45,091 nucleotides of DNA, taken from the IMG/VR virus record IMGVR_UViG_3300025086_000057, positions 1-45,091 of that record. The stretch is one strand, 5' to 3'. The stretch's first letter is position 1. Each line of letters opens with the position of its first letter. Source of the stretch: a virus. The position numbers were made by a program, and so were the translations under genes. The notes under the pieces are model-generated. The model did no database searches and was not told where the DNA came from. It was given only the letters and a program-made list of their open reading frames with translations. Of this stretch, positions 23,034 to 31,646 are shown piece by piece.

Positions 23034-26000
23034 TTATCCACAATAAAGCACACAACTAACCAGCTTAACTTCTTCAGTTGAGTTACCCATTGTTACTTTT
23101 CCGATTGTTTTACTTCTAATAATATCATCACTCTGTACTTTAGCAGTTCCATCTCCATTACTTTCTAGTAAATCTCCACCCACACAAGAACCAGTAACTT
23201 TAATTGACGATATACCAACGGAGGCAATAGTTACATTGCTACCATCTAATCCTTCTAAATCAGACACAACTCCATAGACTCTTTTATCTCCAGCTGAATT
23301 AGAAATTTCTACTTTAGCATGGTTCTCACTATGCTCTGCGTCTATTGTACTTACCACCATTCCTACTTCCAAAGTATCAGAACTACTACTTTCATGACAA
23401 CCTGAGAAACCAGTAAGGGACACAGTTCCACCAGTATTTTTAATATCTCCTACTATACTTCCATCTGCTCTAAACTGAATAAATTGTCCGTTGTCTGCAT
23501 TTCTACAAACTTGAACTGTTTCACCACCAGCATCTCTACTAAAAATAGCTGAATCAGCAGACCTAATAGAATGACCATTTCCAGTTGAGCCAGAAGAAGC
23601 TCTACCTGAAAATATATCACCACAAAAAATAGATGCTCCACTATCTTGAGCCATATAAACTGCAGTTACATCTGCATTTCCAAGAGTTACTGAATTATCT
23701 GCTACACCAGTTGTAGTAGCACCAATTACTATTTGGTTATTTCCTCCAACTGCACTTGTTCTTGCTTGTTGTCCTATAGTTACATTTTTAGTTCCTGTCG
23801 TAATATTGTCACCAGCTTCCATACCAACTGCTACGTTATTATCACCTTGAGTAACTGCACCTAAACTAGCATAACCTATTGCCGTATTTTGTAATGCTCC
23901 ATTTAAAGCCCCATCAAGAGAATAACTTCCTATAGAAGTATTTTTAAGACATTCAACATCTGACCATCCTCCACCTTGGGATTGAAAGCCTATCGCAATA
24001 TTATCTTTTGAACCGCCAGAATTAGCACCACCTTGAGCATTACCTATTGCATTATGACCAATAGCTATATTTCTATCACCCGTACTAATTTCATCCATAG
24101 CTTGGTGACCAATAGCAATATTAGAATCTCCAGTTGTAATCTGTGAACCAGTTAAGTATCCTAAAGCAACATTTTTACCACCTGAAGTCAAAGCGTCTAA
24201 GGAAAAAGCACCTATAGCCACAGTACCATCTGCGTCTGATGTCATAACTGCTCCTCCAGCATTATAACCTATCATAACAGAGTTATCTACATCGGTAGTG
24301 GTTGCACCGCTAAAAGCACCAAGAAATACATTTTTTATTCCAGTTGTAAGTTCTTGTCCACTATTTACTCCAACGGCAGTATTGTATGAATTGCCGTTAA
24401 ATGTTAATTCTTCTAAGGCAAGGTATCCAACTGCTACATTATTTTGAGAAGTTCCTGCAGAATTAAGAGATTGATAACCAACTGCAGTATTATTATCTCC
24501 AGTTGTATTTAATTTAAGAGACTCAAACCCAACTGCCGTATTACCAGCACCTGAAGTCAAATTTGTCAAAGAAGAATGACCAACAGCTACAGTACCATCA
24601 GCATCAGCTGTCATAGTACCACTTGCCATTGTACTATTACCAATAGCTACTGCAAATCCTATATCTTGTGAGTTTAAAAGAGCATTGTTACCCATAACAA
24701 CATTGTTATGTCCTGTTGTAATCGCATTACCAGCATTATATCCAAATATAGTATTACCAGTGCCACTATCATTATTTGATAGTGAGATTCGTGAGTTGGC
24801 ATCAATTACCATTCTTGCAGTTCCACCACCAGTTCTAAAGTTTATTTGGGATGCAGTTTCATTTCCAGTTTGTATATCTATAATTCCATCATTGGCGTGT
24901 TCATTACCATATAAGGCAATATATGCACCTCTAGTAGATGAACCTCCACCTCCAGTAGAATCAATTATTATAGATGCATTATCACTTCCATCACTTGTAG
25001 AAGTTCTCAGTTTGTTAGCAGTAGAGGAATAAATAATTTCACCAGCAAATATGGCGTTTTTACTTTCATTGATTGTTAGTGCTGGGTCACCTAAAGCAGT
25101 TTGTGGTGTCATACTCGACGAACTGTTATTTACATAAAACTGAAGTCTACTATTATAATTAGCAGCAGAATTATATCTGTTAGTAAATATTCCAGCTTGT
25201 ACAGAATTATCATCTGTAAAAATCATCCCAGTTAGTAAGTCTGTTCCTGTTGCACTACCATAATCTCTATTGATTTCTAATGCACTTATAAATTCACTAG
25301 CAGATGATTCAGCTTTAGTTATTTTTACGTTACCAGCAAATGTAGCTTTTTGAGAGTCATCAATTTGTAATGCTTGAGTTGATTCTGTGTAGAATCTTAA
25401 ATAGTTGCCAGCAGTTGAGCCAATAATCTTATATGAACTATCTCCAAATTGAATTGCAGAGCCACTATTTACAGTTACGTTACCTGAAGAGTCAATAGTC
25501 ATTCTTTCAGTAGTGCCTGACTTTAAAGAGAGTCCATCCGAACCATTAAGAGTTGATATTACTGCTCTAGTTGTACCACCTTCATAAAAATGCAATTCAC
25601 TTGCACCGCTTGATGACCTTAAGGATAAAACTTCACCACTACCTCCAATAGTAGTTTGACCATAAGTAGCAGATGTGGCTATAGAAACTTGACCACCTTT
25701 ATATGTCAGTCCAACAGTTCCATCATGTACTAGTTGAACTGTACCAGTATTTGCACTTCCACCACCTTCTGTTACTATTAATGCAACAGAACCTTGCCCC
25801 CCATAACTTCCTGATTGACTAGCTGATATACCAATTCCATGACTAGCAACATTATTGACTAAACCAATACCATTACCATTTGCGAATGTAAAAAATTCAT
25901 CACCAGCAGTTTCTTTAACATGGAGTTTACCTGACGGAGAAATATCACCTATACCTACGTTACCACCTTTAATGTGCATAGTATCAGTATCTGAACCATC

Positions 26001-26564
26001 TGTTAATATTAAAGCATCTGCACTAGCATCATTTTTAATTCTAGCCTTTACAGTTGTACCTTCCCTAAATAAAACAGAGCTATCTCTATCTGAAGCTGAC
26101 CTAATATCTACTGAGCCACTTGAACTGGCATGACTTGATTCTATTATAATCTTACTATCGGAAGATGTACTTTTCAAATGCACTAAAGCGTCTGGAGAAG
26201 AAGTTCCTATGCCTACTCGTGAATTAGTAGTATCTACAACAAAGACATCTCCACCATCATTTTTTTCTACTAAAAATGCTGTAGTAGAGTTACCACTATC
26301 TGATTTTACATGAAGGTTTCCATTTACTATTTCATCGTAAGCCCCTGCACCATCACCATTAACAGTTAAGTCACCATTAATAGTTACGTCTCCCCCTATA
26401 GTACCACCTACAAGGTTTACGTTTAATCTACTATTAGCATTATCTAGAGCCGCATTTAAGGCTTCTTGTGTTGTGTGAGAAAATGCATTAACTGCATTAC
26501 CTGAAGAGTCTAGAAGAACTTTATTAAGAACTTCTTTTGTTGTAAACTTATTTATGTCTGACAT
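23034..26564 (-). CDS. Long tail fibre / receptor-binding protein, 1176 aa
   Basis: An N-terminal attachment region is followed by repeated G-D-V-T-I-N-G-D-L-T-V strands and G-I-G-T-S-S-P-D-A-L-V-H-L-K segments typical of trimeric fibres. The centre (about residues 600-960) holds over a dozen N-x-A-(V/I)-G repeats that resemble the left-handed beta-roll of YadA-type adhesin heads. The C-terminal 150 residues form another beta domain ending in two cysteines. It should form a trimeric receptor-binding fibre. The long, low-constraint design and Ser/Gly/Thr bias are typical of host-range determinants. Confidence 0.8.
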   Translation of the reverse strand: MSDINKFTTKEVLNKVLLDSSGNAVNAFSHTTQEALNAALDNANSRLNVNLVGGTIGGDVTINGDLTVNGDGAGAYDEIVNGNLHVKSDSGNSTTAFLVEKNDGGDVFVVDTTNSRVGIGTSSPDALVHLKSTSSDSKIIIESSHASSSGSVDIRSASDRDSSVLFREGTTVKARIKNDASADALILTDGSDTDTMHIKGGNVGIGDISPSGKLHVKETAGDEFFTFANGNGIGLVNNVASHGIGISASQSGSYGGQGSVALIVTEGGGSANTGTVQLVHDGTVGLTYKGGQVSIATSATYGQTTIGGSGEVLSLRSSSGASELHFYEGGTTRAVISTLNGSDGLSLKSGTTERMTIDSSGNVTVNSGSAIQFGDSSYKIIGSTAGNYLRFYTESTQALQIDDSQKATFAGNVKITKAESSASEFISALEINRDYGSATGTDLLTGMIFTDDNSVQAGIFTNRYNSAANYNSRLQFYVNNSSSSMTPQTALGDPALTINESKNAIFAGEIIYSSTANKLRTSTSDGSDNASIIIDSTGGGGSSTRGAYIALYGNEHANDGIIDIQTGNETASQINFRTGGGTARMVIDANSRISLSNNDSGTGNTIFGYNAGNAITTGHNNVVMGNNALLNSQDIGFAVAIGNSTMASGTMTADADGTVAVGHSSLTNLTSGAGNTAVGFESLKLNTTGDNNTAVGYQSLNSAGTSQNNVAVGYLALEELTFNGNSYNTAVGVNSGQELTTGIKNVFLGAFSGATTTDVDNSVMIGYNAGGAVMTSDADGTVAIGAFSLDALTSGGKNVALGYLTGSQITTGDSNIAIGHQAMDEISTGDRNIAIGHNAIGNAQGGANSGGSKDNIAIGFQSQGGGWSDVECLKNTSIGSYSLDGALNGALQNTAIGYASLGAVTQGDNNVAVGMEAGDNITTGTKNVTIGQQARTSAVGGNNQIVIGATTTGVADNSVTLGNADVTAVYMAQDSGASIFCGDIFSGRASSGSTGNGHSIRSADSAIFSRDAGGETVQVCRNADNGQFIQFRADGSIVGDIKNTGGTVSLTGFSGCHESSSSDTLEVGMVVSTIDAEHSENHAKVEISNSAGDKRVYGVVSDLEGLDGSNVTIASVGISSIKVTGSCVGGDLLESNGDGTAKVQSDDIIRSKTIGKVTMGNSTEEVKLVSCVLYCG
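23680..24765 (-). repeat. Tandem N-x-A-(V/I)-G beta-roll repeats within the fibre gene
   Basis: Read on the minus strand, this part encodes repeated units of about 14-28 residues built on N-T-A-V-G-Y or N-I-A-I-G-H steps separated by T-T-G-D-N or T-S-G-G-K turns. Each step is one rung of a beta-roll or beta-helix. The nucleotide repeats are degenerate but can recombine, a route to changing fibre length. Confidence 0.7.
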
Positions 26565-26612
26565 TGTTTATCCTATATTCCTCCACCACCGCTTTAAAAG
26601 CCTCTATATTGG

Positions 26613-27044
26613 TTAAACTAAATTCGGTACTTTGACGGCTCTTGAGCCACCAGTCTTATCCTTTTTGCGGACACCATACCTCTGTATAGCTTCTTTAAAA
26701 TTTCTTTCATGCTTAGTCGCCATAGCCATTGACGCTTGCATAACATTAGGGTCTGCTGTTTTACCAGCCTTATCCATGTATAAACATTTCTTAACATAGT
26801 CTACTACAGAAAGCTCAAGTGCATTATCTATATCTAGACTATCTGTTATAGCAGTTACACTATTTGGTTCTGCGTAGTAATGTATTAGTATACCATCAGT
26901 TACAGCTTCTGATATTGCTTTAAATTGTTTTCTCGCTGTAGTTCTTCCATTACCAGATGAATCTACTTTAGTTATTAACGCTAATGCATCTCCTTCTATA
27001 AAATACATTGCATCATTTTCTGGGTATTTAATATTGCTTGCCAT
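26613..27044 (-). CDS. Head-tail connector-region protein, 143 aa
   Basis: A mixed alpha/beta protein with a basic C-terminus (G-V-R-K-K-D-K-T-G-G-S-R), placed between two connector-like genes and the fibre. Its N-terminal half contains Y-P-E-N-D-A-M-Y-F-I-E-G-D-A-L, then a long helix. Size and place suit an adaptor or tail-completion protein. No family identified. Confidence 0.55.
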   Translation of the reverse strand: MASNIKYPENDAMYFIEGDALALITKVDSSGNGRTTARKQFKAISEAVTDGILIHYYAEPNSVTAITDSLDIDNALELSVVDYVKKCLYMDKAGKTADPNVMQASMAMATKHERNFKEAIQRYGVRKKDKTGGSRAVKVPNLV

Positions 27045-27046
27045 AA

Positions 27047-27397
27047 TTAATCCGGTGCGTTTACGTTATCTTCACTTGTTGCATCAGCTAATAATAAATT
27101 CTTATCAAGTAGCCTAGGTATCTGTATATAGTCACCCTCATTATCCATTAAGTAAACTCTTAATATGTGATTAGCTTCTAACTTATTATTACTTGAGTCT
27201 TGAGCTCCATCTGCTAAATTGTAATACATTTTATTTGCAGTTGTACTTATCTTAGCGTGAACAACTTTTGTTTTAAACATTCCTATTTCCACTAAAGCAT
27301 CATTAATTAAATTTATAATATAAGCTTCAGGAGCATCTGGGAATACAAGTCTTACTCGACTTATTAATTCTTTTACACTTATTGAATGTACTGCCAT
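27047..27397 (-). CDS. Probable head-tail adaptor protein, 116 aa
   Basis: It opens S-V-K-E-L-I-S-R-V-R-L-V-F-P-D-A-P-E-A-Y-I, a helical opening like that of adaptor and tail-tube-A-type proteins, followed by a beta strand region with Tyr and Asn (about 50-95). It sits one base from the preceding gene. Connector function is inferred from position and shape. Confidence 0.5.
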   Translation of the reverse strand: MAVHSISVKELISRVRLVFPDAPEAYIINLINDALVEIGMFKTKVVHAKISTTANKMYYNLADGAQDSSNNKLEANHILRVYLMDNEGDYIQIPRLLDKNLLLADATSEDNVNAPD

Positions 27398-27398
27398 A

Positions 27399-28634
27399 TT
27401 AATTTACTAGCTGTGCTAGTCCTTTATCATAGTCTTGTTGTAATTTTACTTGCTGTTGTAAGTACATATTATAATTTTGCTGATTGGTATTTAAATTTTG
27501 AGAGTATTCCTGAACCTCACTATTTACTTGGGCACTATATTTATTTAATTCAGTTGAAAATTTTTGTATTAAGTCATCATTATTTTGAATAGTTGCTTGT
27601 AAAGTATTAGATTTATTTTGTAAATCAAGAGCTTGGTCTTGAGCTTTATTAAACTTATCTACGTCTGTTGCTTGAGAAGCTTCTTGTTGAGCATCAGCAG
27701 CATCTAGTTGAGCCTGTCTTAATTCTACTTGTAAATCAGAGTTATGCTTTGCAAGTACAGATTGAACGCTAGCTTGATATTTAGCATTCTCTTTATTAAA
27801 CTCATTTAATTCATTTTGCACATCTGTCCTATGAGCATCAAGTAGTTGGTTTTGTTTTTGTAATTCTACAGATGCTAATTCAATATCTTCATCTGTCCCT
27901 AAAAGAGTATCAAAATTATTTCCGCTCCCAAAATTAACAGTACTGCTAGGTTTTGTATACGTTGGAAGATTGCCAGTTATGTCAGCAACAGAAACCGAAG
28001 AAACCGTAATGGAACTTACAGAGCTAGCACTCGCATCAGCATTACTAGCATCTGAATAAGATACAGTACCTAAACTCGGTACGTTTGGAGCTGAAGCAGA
28101 TATACTTAAATCTGATTTTTTTAAATCAATTATGTTTTTACCAAGAGCTTTAATTGAAGAGTATAAGACTACTAAGTACTCAGCTTCATCTGGAAAGTTA
28201 GCTATAGTAGAAACAGCACTTGCATCTACAGTAGGATAAATAACGTGATGAACTCTTCCTACTTGACTAGATGTAGGTAATGGATAAATCTCTAATGTGT
28301 TATCTATTATTAAATACGCTGGGTCTGTAGAGCTTGCTACTTCCATATCAGAAGCATCTTGTATTCTACCTCTCTTATAAACAGGGACTAACCTACAAGG
28401 TTGGTCTATAGTTCCATCATATCTAAGAACATCTAAGACTAATCCTTTTGTATCTAAAGTATCAAGACTAGGTGTAACATTGTTTAAGGTAGTTAAGTCA
28501 GCACACTTTAATAATAGCTGAGGAGGTAGAGAGTTTATAATCTCTTTACAGCCAGCAGTCATAAAATCATCCATAGCTGTTTGGTCACTAAATGTACCTA
28601 TAATATCTTGTATCTGTACGTCAAAGTTAGCCAT
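27399..28634 (-). CDS. Connector/tail-tube-A-like protein with C-terminal coiled coil, 411 aa
   Basis: Residues 1-165 look like a podovirus head-tail adaptor domain: an early helix (T-F-S-D-Q-T-A-M-D-D-F), then a strand-rich region with Y-P-T and P-D-E-A-E-Y-L-V-V-L-Y-S-S-I-K-A-L. A Ser/Thr linker leads into about 150 residues of Gln/Asn-rich coiled coil to the end. The combination suggests a structural spacer between the portal ring and tail. It starts in a one-base overlap with the zinc-ribbon gene at 28634. Confidence 0.6.
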   Translation of the reverse strand: MANFDVQIQDIIGTFSDQTAMDDFMTAGCKEIINSLPPQLLLKCADLTTLNNVTPSLDTLDTKGLVLDVLRYDGTIDQPCRLVPVYKRGRIQDASDMEVASSTDPAYLIIDNTLEIYPLPTSSQVGRVHHVIYPTVDASAVSTIANFPDEAEYLVVLYSSIKALGKNIIDLKKSDLSISASAPNVPSLGTVSYSDASNADASASSVSSITVSSVSVADITGNLPTYTKPSSTVNFGSGNNFDTLLGTDEDIELASVELQKQNQLLDAHRTDVQNELNEFNKENAKYQASVQSVLAKHNSDLQVELRQAQLDAADAQQEASQATDVDKFNKAQDQALDLQNKSNTLQATIQNNDDLIQKFSTELNKYSAQVNSEVQEYSQNLNTNQQNYNMYLQQQVKLQQDYDKGLAQLVN

Positions 28635-28888
28635 TAAACAGCACCTGCTTGACTTGCCTTTTTAATTCTTTCTTTCCAAATTTTATTAGTATTTTTATTT
28701 CTACTTTTTGCTGACTTTGCAATATGGTCGTCCATACTCATTGTCGAAAATTCTATATCACTTCTCTTACCAATCTCACTTTGCATAAACATATTAGTTG
28801 TGTATGCAGGTTCAGAAGCTTTGCTTCCACACTTTCTACAGTAGAACCATTGTTCTGGGTTTGGACTTTTACATTTTACACAATTCAT
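28634..28888 (-). CDS. Small zinc-ribbon protein in the virion block, 84 aa
   Basis: The frame opens at 28915, but ATG 28888 has AAAGGA four bases upstream and places the zinc ribbon at the very start: Cys3-x2-Cys6 and Cys17-x2-Cys20. The rest is Met/Ser/Lys-rich and helical. A zinc ribbon in the middle of capsid genes is typical of small phage morphogenesis proteins of unknown function. It follows a pair of stem-loops below the decoration-like gene. Confidence 0.65.
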   Translation of the reverse strand: MNCVKCKSPNPEQWFYCRKCGSKASEPAYTTNMFMQSEIGKRSDIEFSTMSMDDHIAKSAKSRNKNTNKIWKERIKKASQAGAV

Positions 28889-28905
28889 ATTTTCCTTTAG
28901 GATTT

Positions 28906-28949
28906 TGGGGGTCACCCTTTATTCGATAACCCCCACAGTTCCGTACTGT
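28906..28949 (-). promoter_or_regulatory. Two stem-loops between decoration and zinc-ribbon genes
   Basis: On either strand, ACAGT/ACTGT (28935-28949, 5-base loop) is followed by a 7-bp stem TGGGGGT/ACCCCCA (28906-28912 with 28929-28935, 16-base loop). In the late-transcript direction no T-run follows, so this is not a standard terminator. It may reduce downstream transcription or protect the very abundant capsid mRNA. Confidence 0.45.
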
Positions 28950-28967
28950 TAACTTTATTTATTCAGT

Positions 28968-29405
28968 TTATGATGTAGTTACAGCGTTATTAATACCAGA
29001 TAAAACAGTACCAACATACTCGCCATTAAAAAACATAAGCTCTATAACGTCACCTTTTTGTGCTGTTGTTCCTATAACTAAGTTAGATACTTGAGTGCCT
29101 ACAGTTGAATTAGACTCATCTCCTCCAGCATCTTTTTGAACCATACTGATAATAGCACTACCCGCTGCAATAGTAATTGCACCAGTTGGAGTTTCCTCTT
29201 CTACAATAAACTTGTAGTAGATTCCTTGTTCTCCATTAGCCGCTGTTGGAAGCGTAATTGAATAAGCTCCTCCAGCAGAATCAAGCATAAATACCTTGCC
29301 ACTATCATTATTAGTTAATGTTCTAGCTGCTTTTACTGGTTCTACTTTTAACTTATGTCCGCCAGTACTACCACTATTTTCATTTAAGTAACTTGCTCTA
29401 GCCAT
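28968..29405 (-). CDS. Capsid decoration-like protein, 145 aa
   Basis: A beta-rich protein rich in Gly, Ala, Thr and Ser, with blocks G-K-V-F-M-L-D-S-A-G-G-A-Y-S-I-T-L-P and G-D-V-I-E-L-M-F-F-N-G-E-Y. Similar small proteins just downstream of the major capsid gene decorate or stabilise capsids. It lies two bases below the capsid gene. No catalytic residues. Confidence 0.6.
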   Translation of the reverse strand: MARASYLNENSGSTGGHKLKVEPVKAARTLTNNDSGKVFMLDSAGGAYSITLPTAANGEQGIYYKFIVEEETPTGAITIAAGSAIISMVQKDAGGDESNSTVGTQVSNLVIGTTAQKGDVIELMFFNGEYVGTVLSGINNAVTTS

Positions 29406-29407
29406 GA

Positions 29408-30772
29408 TTAAACTCCTTCTAAGTTAATTAAGTAGTGAGTCTCTGGAAGACTAACTTCTAAACCAGCTTCAGTCATAATCATATCCTTACGTAAATCCTC
29501 ATCTGCTGATTGTACGTTAGTCATAATCTGAGTATCACGGTTAACACCGTTACCAACTAATGGTCTGTAAGCTACGTGGTCTAAATCAACCATACATAAG
29601 AAACCTGAAGCGTGCCCTCTAAATAAAGGCTCTTTGACTAAATTCATTTGTCCATGAATTGTATCAACACTTAAGATTCTATGACCGTATGAACCTTGCT
29701 TTTCAGAAAGGTTGTAACGAAGATTTGAAGCTCCTGTGTTTACATTAGTTGAAGTTCCAGCTTGCATTGTAGTGTTTAAGAAAGCATCTGCACCTAGTTT
29801 ATTAAAGAATGTAATAACAGGTAAACTTGCTAATGCTAACTTTGAATCTCCACCACCACGAGCTGGGTCATAGACAACTTCGAAATCAGATAGAAGTCTG
29901 TCATATGTTAACTCAGAAGCTTCTGAGCTTCTAAAGTATGGCGCTCCTGAAGAGTAAGATAATGCTGTATTACCAGTATTAGCTGTACCATTTTTGATAA
30001 TGTGACCTGCAATACCTTCTGAGTATTGTATTCCACCAACGCTTGCACGTTGACCAAAAAGCATAGCTCTTTCGATGTCTACTTTATGCTCACGTAGTTT
30101 AAGATTCCAAATTCTTTGGAACTCATCTTCGTAACCACGGTATCTAGTTGCTCTAGCTGTATTAGACATTTCACAAGCTGTTTTAAAGATTTGTGTAAAT
30201 CCAAAATCATCTTCTAACTCTTGTGAGAAAACATCTGGTGCTCCAGAACCTTCTCCAAAAGATGTACCAATAACTTGACAACTTGTTGTGTCTGCTCCTG
30301 TTTCTACTTCTCCATCTTTAGCTGATATTGTTTTACCAACAAAGCTAGTATCGCTACCATTATCTACAGGTGAACTTTCGATTCTAACTATAATTGTTTC
30401 AGGTGAATTGGTTTCTTCATATCCTACTGCAAAAACCATTCCCTTCATTAACCAATCTACTGATGTTTCACTACCTGCAGACTCTTCAACTGTATATGTA
30501 ATTGAAGAACCAGATACTGGTATTGAATGTGCACCGTCTAAAGCAAAACTTCTGTCTGTCATTGCTATTTTAGAACGGTCTTCTAAAAATCGGAATTGTG
30601 GGTCATCCGTAGGGACTTTAGCTACCTTTGAAAGATATACGAAGAATGGAGATTCCTCTGGAGCTAAGTCAGCGACACGGTCTGAGAAGTTGAATAGTCT
30701 CCGGGAATGATAATCTGTATTAGATGTACCCGGAGTTCCAACATTTACAATTCCTGAATTGTAATTTGCCAT
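29408..30772 (-). CDS. Major capsid protein, 454 aa
   Basis: Position (after scaffold, before decoration), size and composition fit an HK97-fold capsid protein. Landmarks include an N-terminal R-R-L-F-N-F-S-D-R-V-A-D-L-A-P region, a long helix near R-G-Y-E-D-E-F-Q-R-I-W-N-L-K-L-R-E-H (about 205-222), and a C-terminal strand segment H-V-A-Y-R-P-L-V-G-N-G-V-N-R-D-T-Q. AAGGAGTCTTAA precedes the ATG. The fold is inferred. Confidence 0.85.
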   Translation of the reverse strand: MANYNSGIVNVGTPGTSNTDYHSRRLFNFSDRVADLAPEESPFFVYLSKVAKVPTDDPQFRFLEDRSKIAMTDRSFALDGAHSIPVSGSSITYTVEESAGSETSVDWLMKGMVFAVGYEETNSPETIIVRIESSPVDNGSDTSFVGKTISAKDGEVETGADTTSCQVIGTSFGEGSGAPDVFSQELEDDFGFTQIFKTACEMSNTARATRYRGYEDEFQRIWNLKLREHKVDIERAMLFGQRASVGGIQYSEGIAGHIIKNGTANTGNTALSYSSGAPYFRSSEASELTYDRLLSDFEVVYDPARGGGDSKLALASLPVITFFNKLGADAFLNTTMQAGTSTNVNTGASNLRYNLSEKQGSYGHRILSVDTIHGQMNLVKEPLFRGHASGFLCMVDLDHVAYRPLVGNGVNRDTQIMTNVQSADEDLRKDMIMTEAGLEVSLPETHYLINLEGV

Positions 30773-30787
30773 TTAAGACTCCTTGAG

Positions 30788-31552
30788 TTAATATTGTTTT
30801 CTATTAGATTGCCCCATAACTCCAGACCATACATTATCTAATTCATTAGGTTGCTCAGGGCTAGCACCTTGTACGACTCCAGCCGTAGGTGCAATCTTCT
30901 GAGTCCTTTGAACAGCTTCTAAGTTAGGAGAAACTTTTTGCTCTCCCCCCTTATACTTTCTATATACATCAACTAACATATCAATAGGAAGTTCATCCCT
31001 AGGATTTGTTGCAAATTGTATAAAGTCATCAGCCATTGCAGGGTCATCAAAACCATGCTTAGTAGCAAGGTCTTGTTTTAAGTTATTAAGAGCCATCTGT
31101 TTTTGTAATCCTGAGAACTGCTCTTGAACAGCGTTATTCACAAGATTCTTTTCTTGGCTTACCCTCATCTCATACGAAGGTGAACCGGGTTTGTAGTAAG
31201 CTTCCCAGGGGTCAAAAGCATCTTCACTTAGTTGCTCCTGCTTAGGTTGCTCTTCTACTTGTTTGCCTCCACTTAAAGTGTTTCTCATAGCTTCAACAAC
31301 GTCAGGTCTTTGTTCTAAAACTTTACCTAACTGTTGATACTTGCGAAGTTCCTCGACTTCATTATTAAGCTTTTCATACTCTGCTGTTTTCCTGTCATAC
31401 ATTGACTGAAATTTCTTAGCGTCATCAATAGGTTGTTCATATCCTTGCTCTGCAGGTTGACCTCCTACTTGTTCCGGCTCAACAACTTGTTCTAAAACTT
31501 GACCTTCCACACCTTCTATTGTGTTAGCGTCTCCGTTCATAGCGTCTTCCAT
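30788..31552 (-). CDS. Capsid scaffolding protein, 254 aa
   Basis: Very acidic and Gln/Glu-rich with predicted long helices, including a coiled coil at about 45-80 (M-Y-D-R-K-T-A-E-Y-E-K-L-N-N-E-V-E-E-L). No Cys. This composition and the position between portal and major capsid gene are standard for podovirus and siphovirus scaffolds that direct procapsid assembly. GAGGA lies five bases before ATG 31552. Confidence 0.8.
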   Translation of the reverse strand: MEDAMNGDANTIEGVEGQVLEQVVEPEQVGGQPAEQGYEQPIDDAKKFQSMYDRKTAEYEKLNNEVEELRKYQQLGKVLEQRPDVVEAMRNTLSGGKQVEEQPKQEQLSEDAFDPWEAYYKPGSPSYEMRVSQEKNLVNNAVQEQFSGLQKQMALNNLKQDLATKHGFDDPAMADDFIQFATNPRDELPIDMLVDVYRKYKGGEQKVSPNLEAVQRTQKIAPTAGVVQGASPEQPNELDNVWSGVMGQSNRKQY

Positions 31553-31553
31553 T

Positions 31554-31646
31554 TTATTCCTCGATTTCTTTTATTATTAGCATCACCTTTTGCAGATGTC
31601 TATAAAAGCAGAACCGTGGAAATGTCCCCACTACTTCTGTTTTCAA
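31554..31646 (-). CDS. Possible tiny protein between portal and scaffold, 30 aa
   Basis: A TTG at 31646 overlaps the portal stop (ATTGA) and has AAGGAG ten bases upstream; the frame ends at TAA 31554, two bases from the scaffold ATG. The peptide begins M-K-T-E-V-V-G-T-F-P-R-F and ends E-I-E-E. The overlap and exact fit of the gap favour translation, but the start codon is weak and no family is known. Confidence 0.35.
   Translation of the reverse strand: MKTEVVGTFPRFCFYRHLQKVMLIIKEIEE

Noticed and set aside
24685-25032. 115-aa open frame antisense to the fibre gene
   Set aside because: Low-complexity Pro/Leu/Ser shadow of Gly/Ser-rich fibre codons on the other strand.
30288-30710. 140-aa open frame antisense to the major capsid gene
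   Set aside because: It is a mirror of the codon bias of the capsid gene, has no ribosome binding site and no protein-like features.
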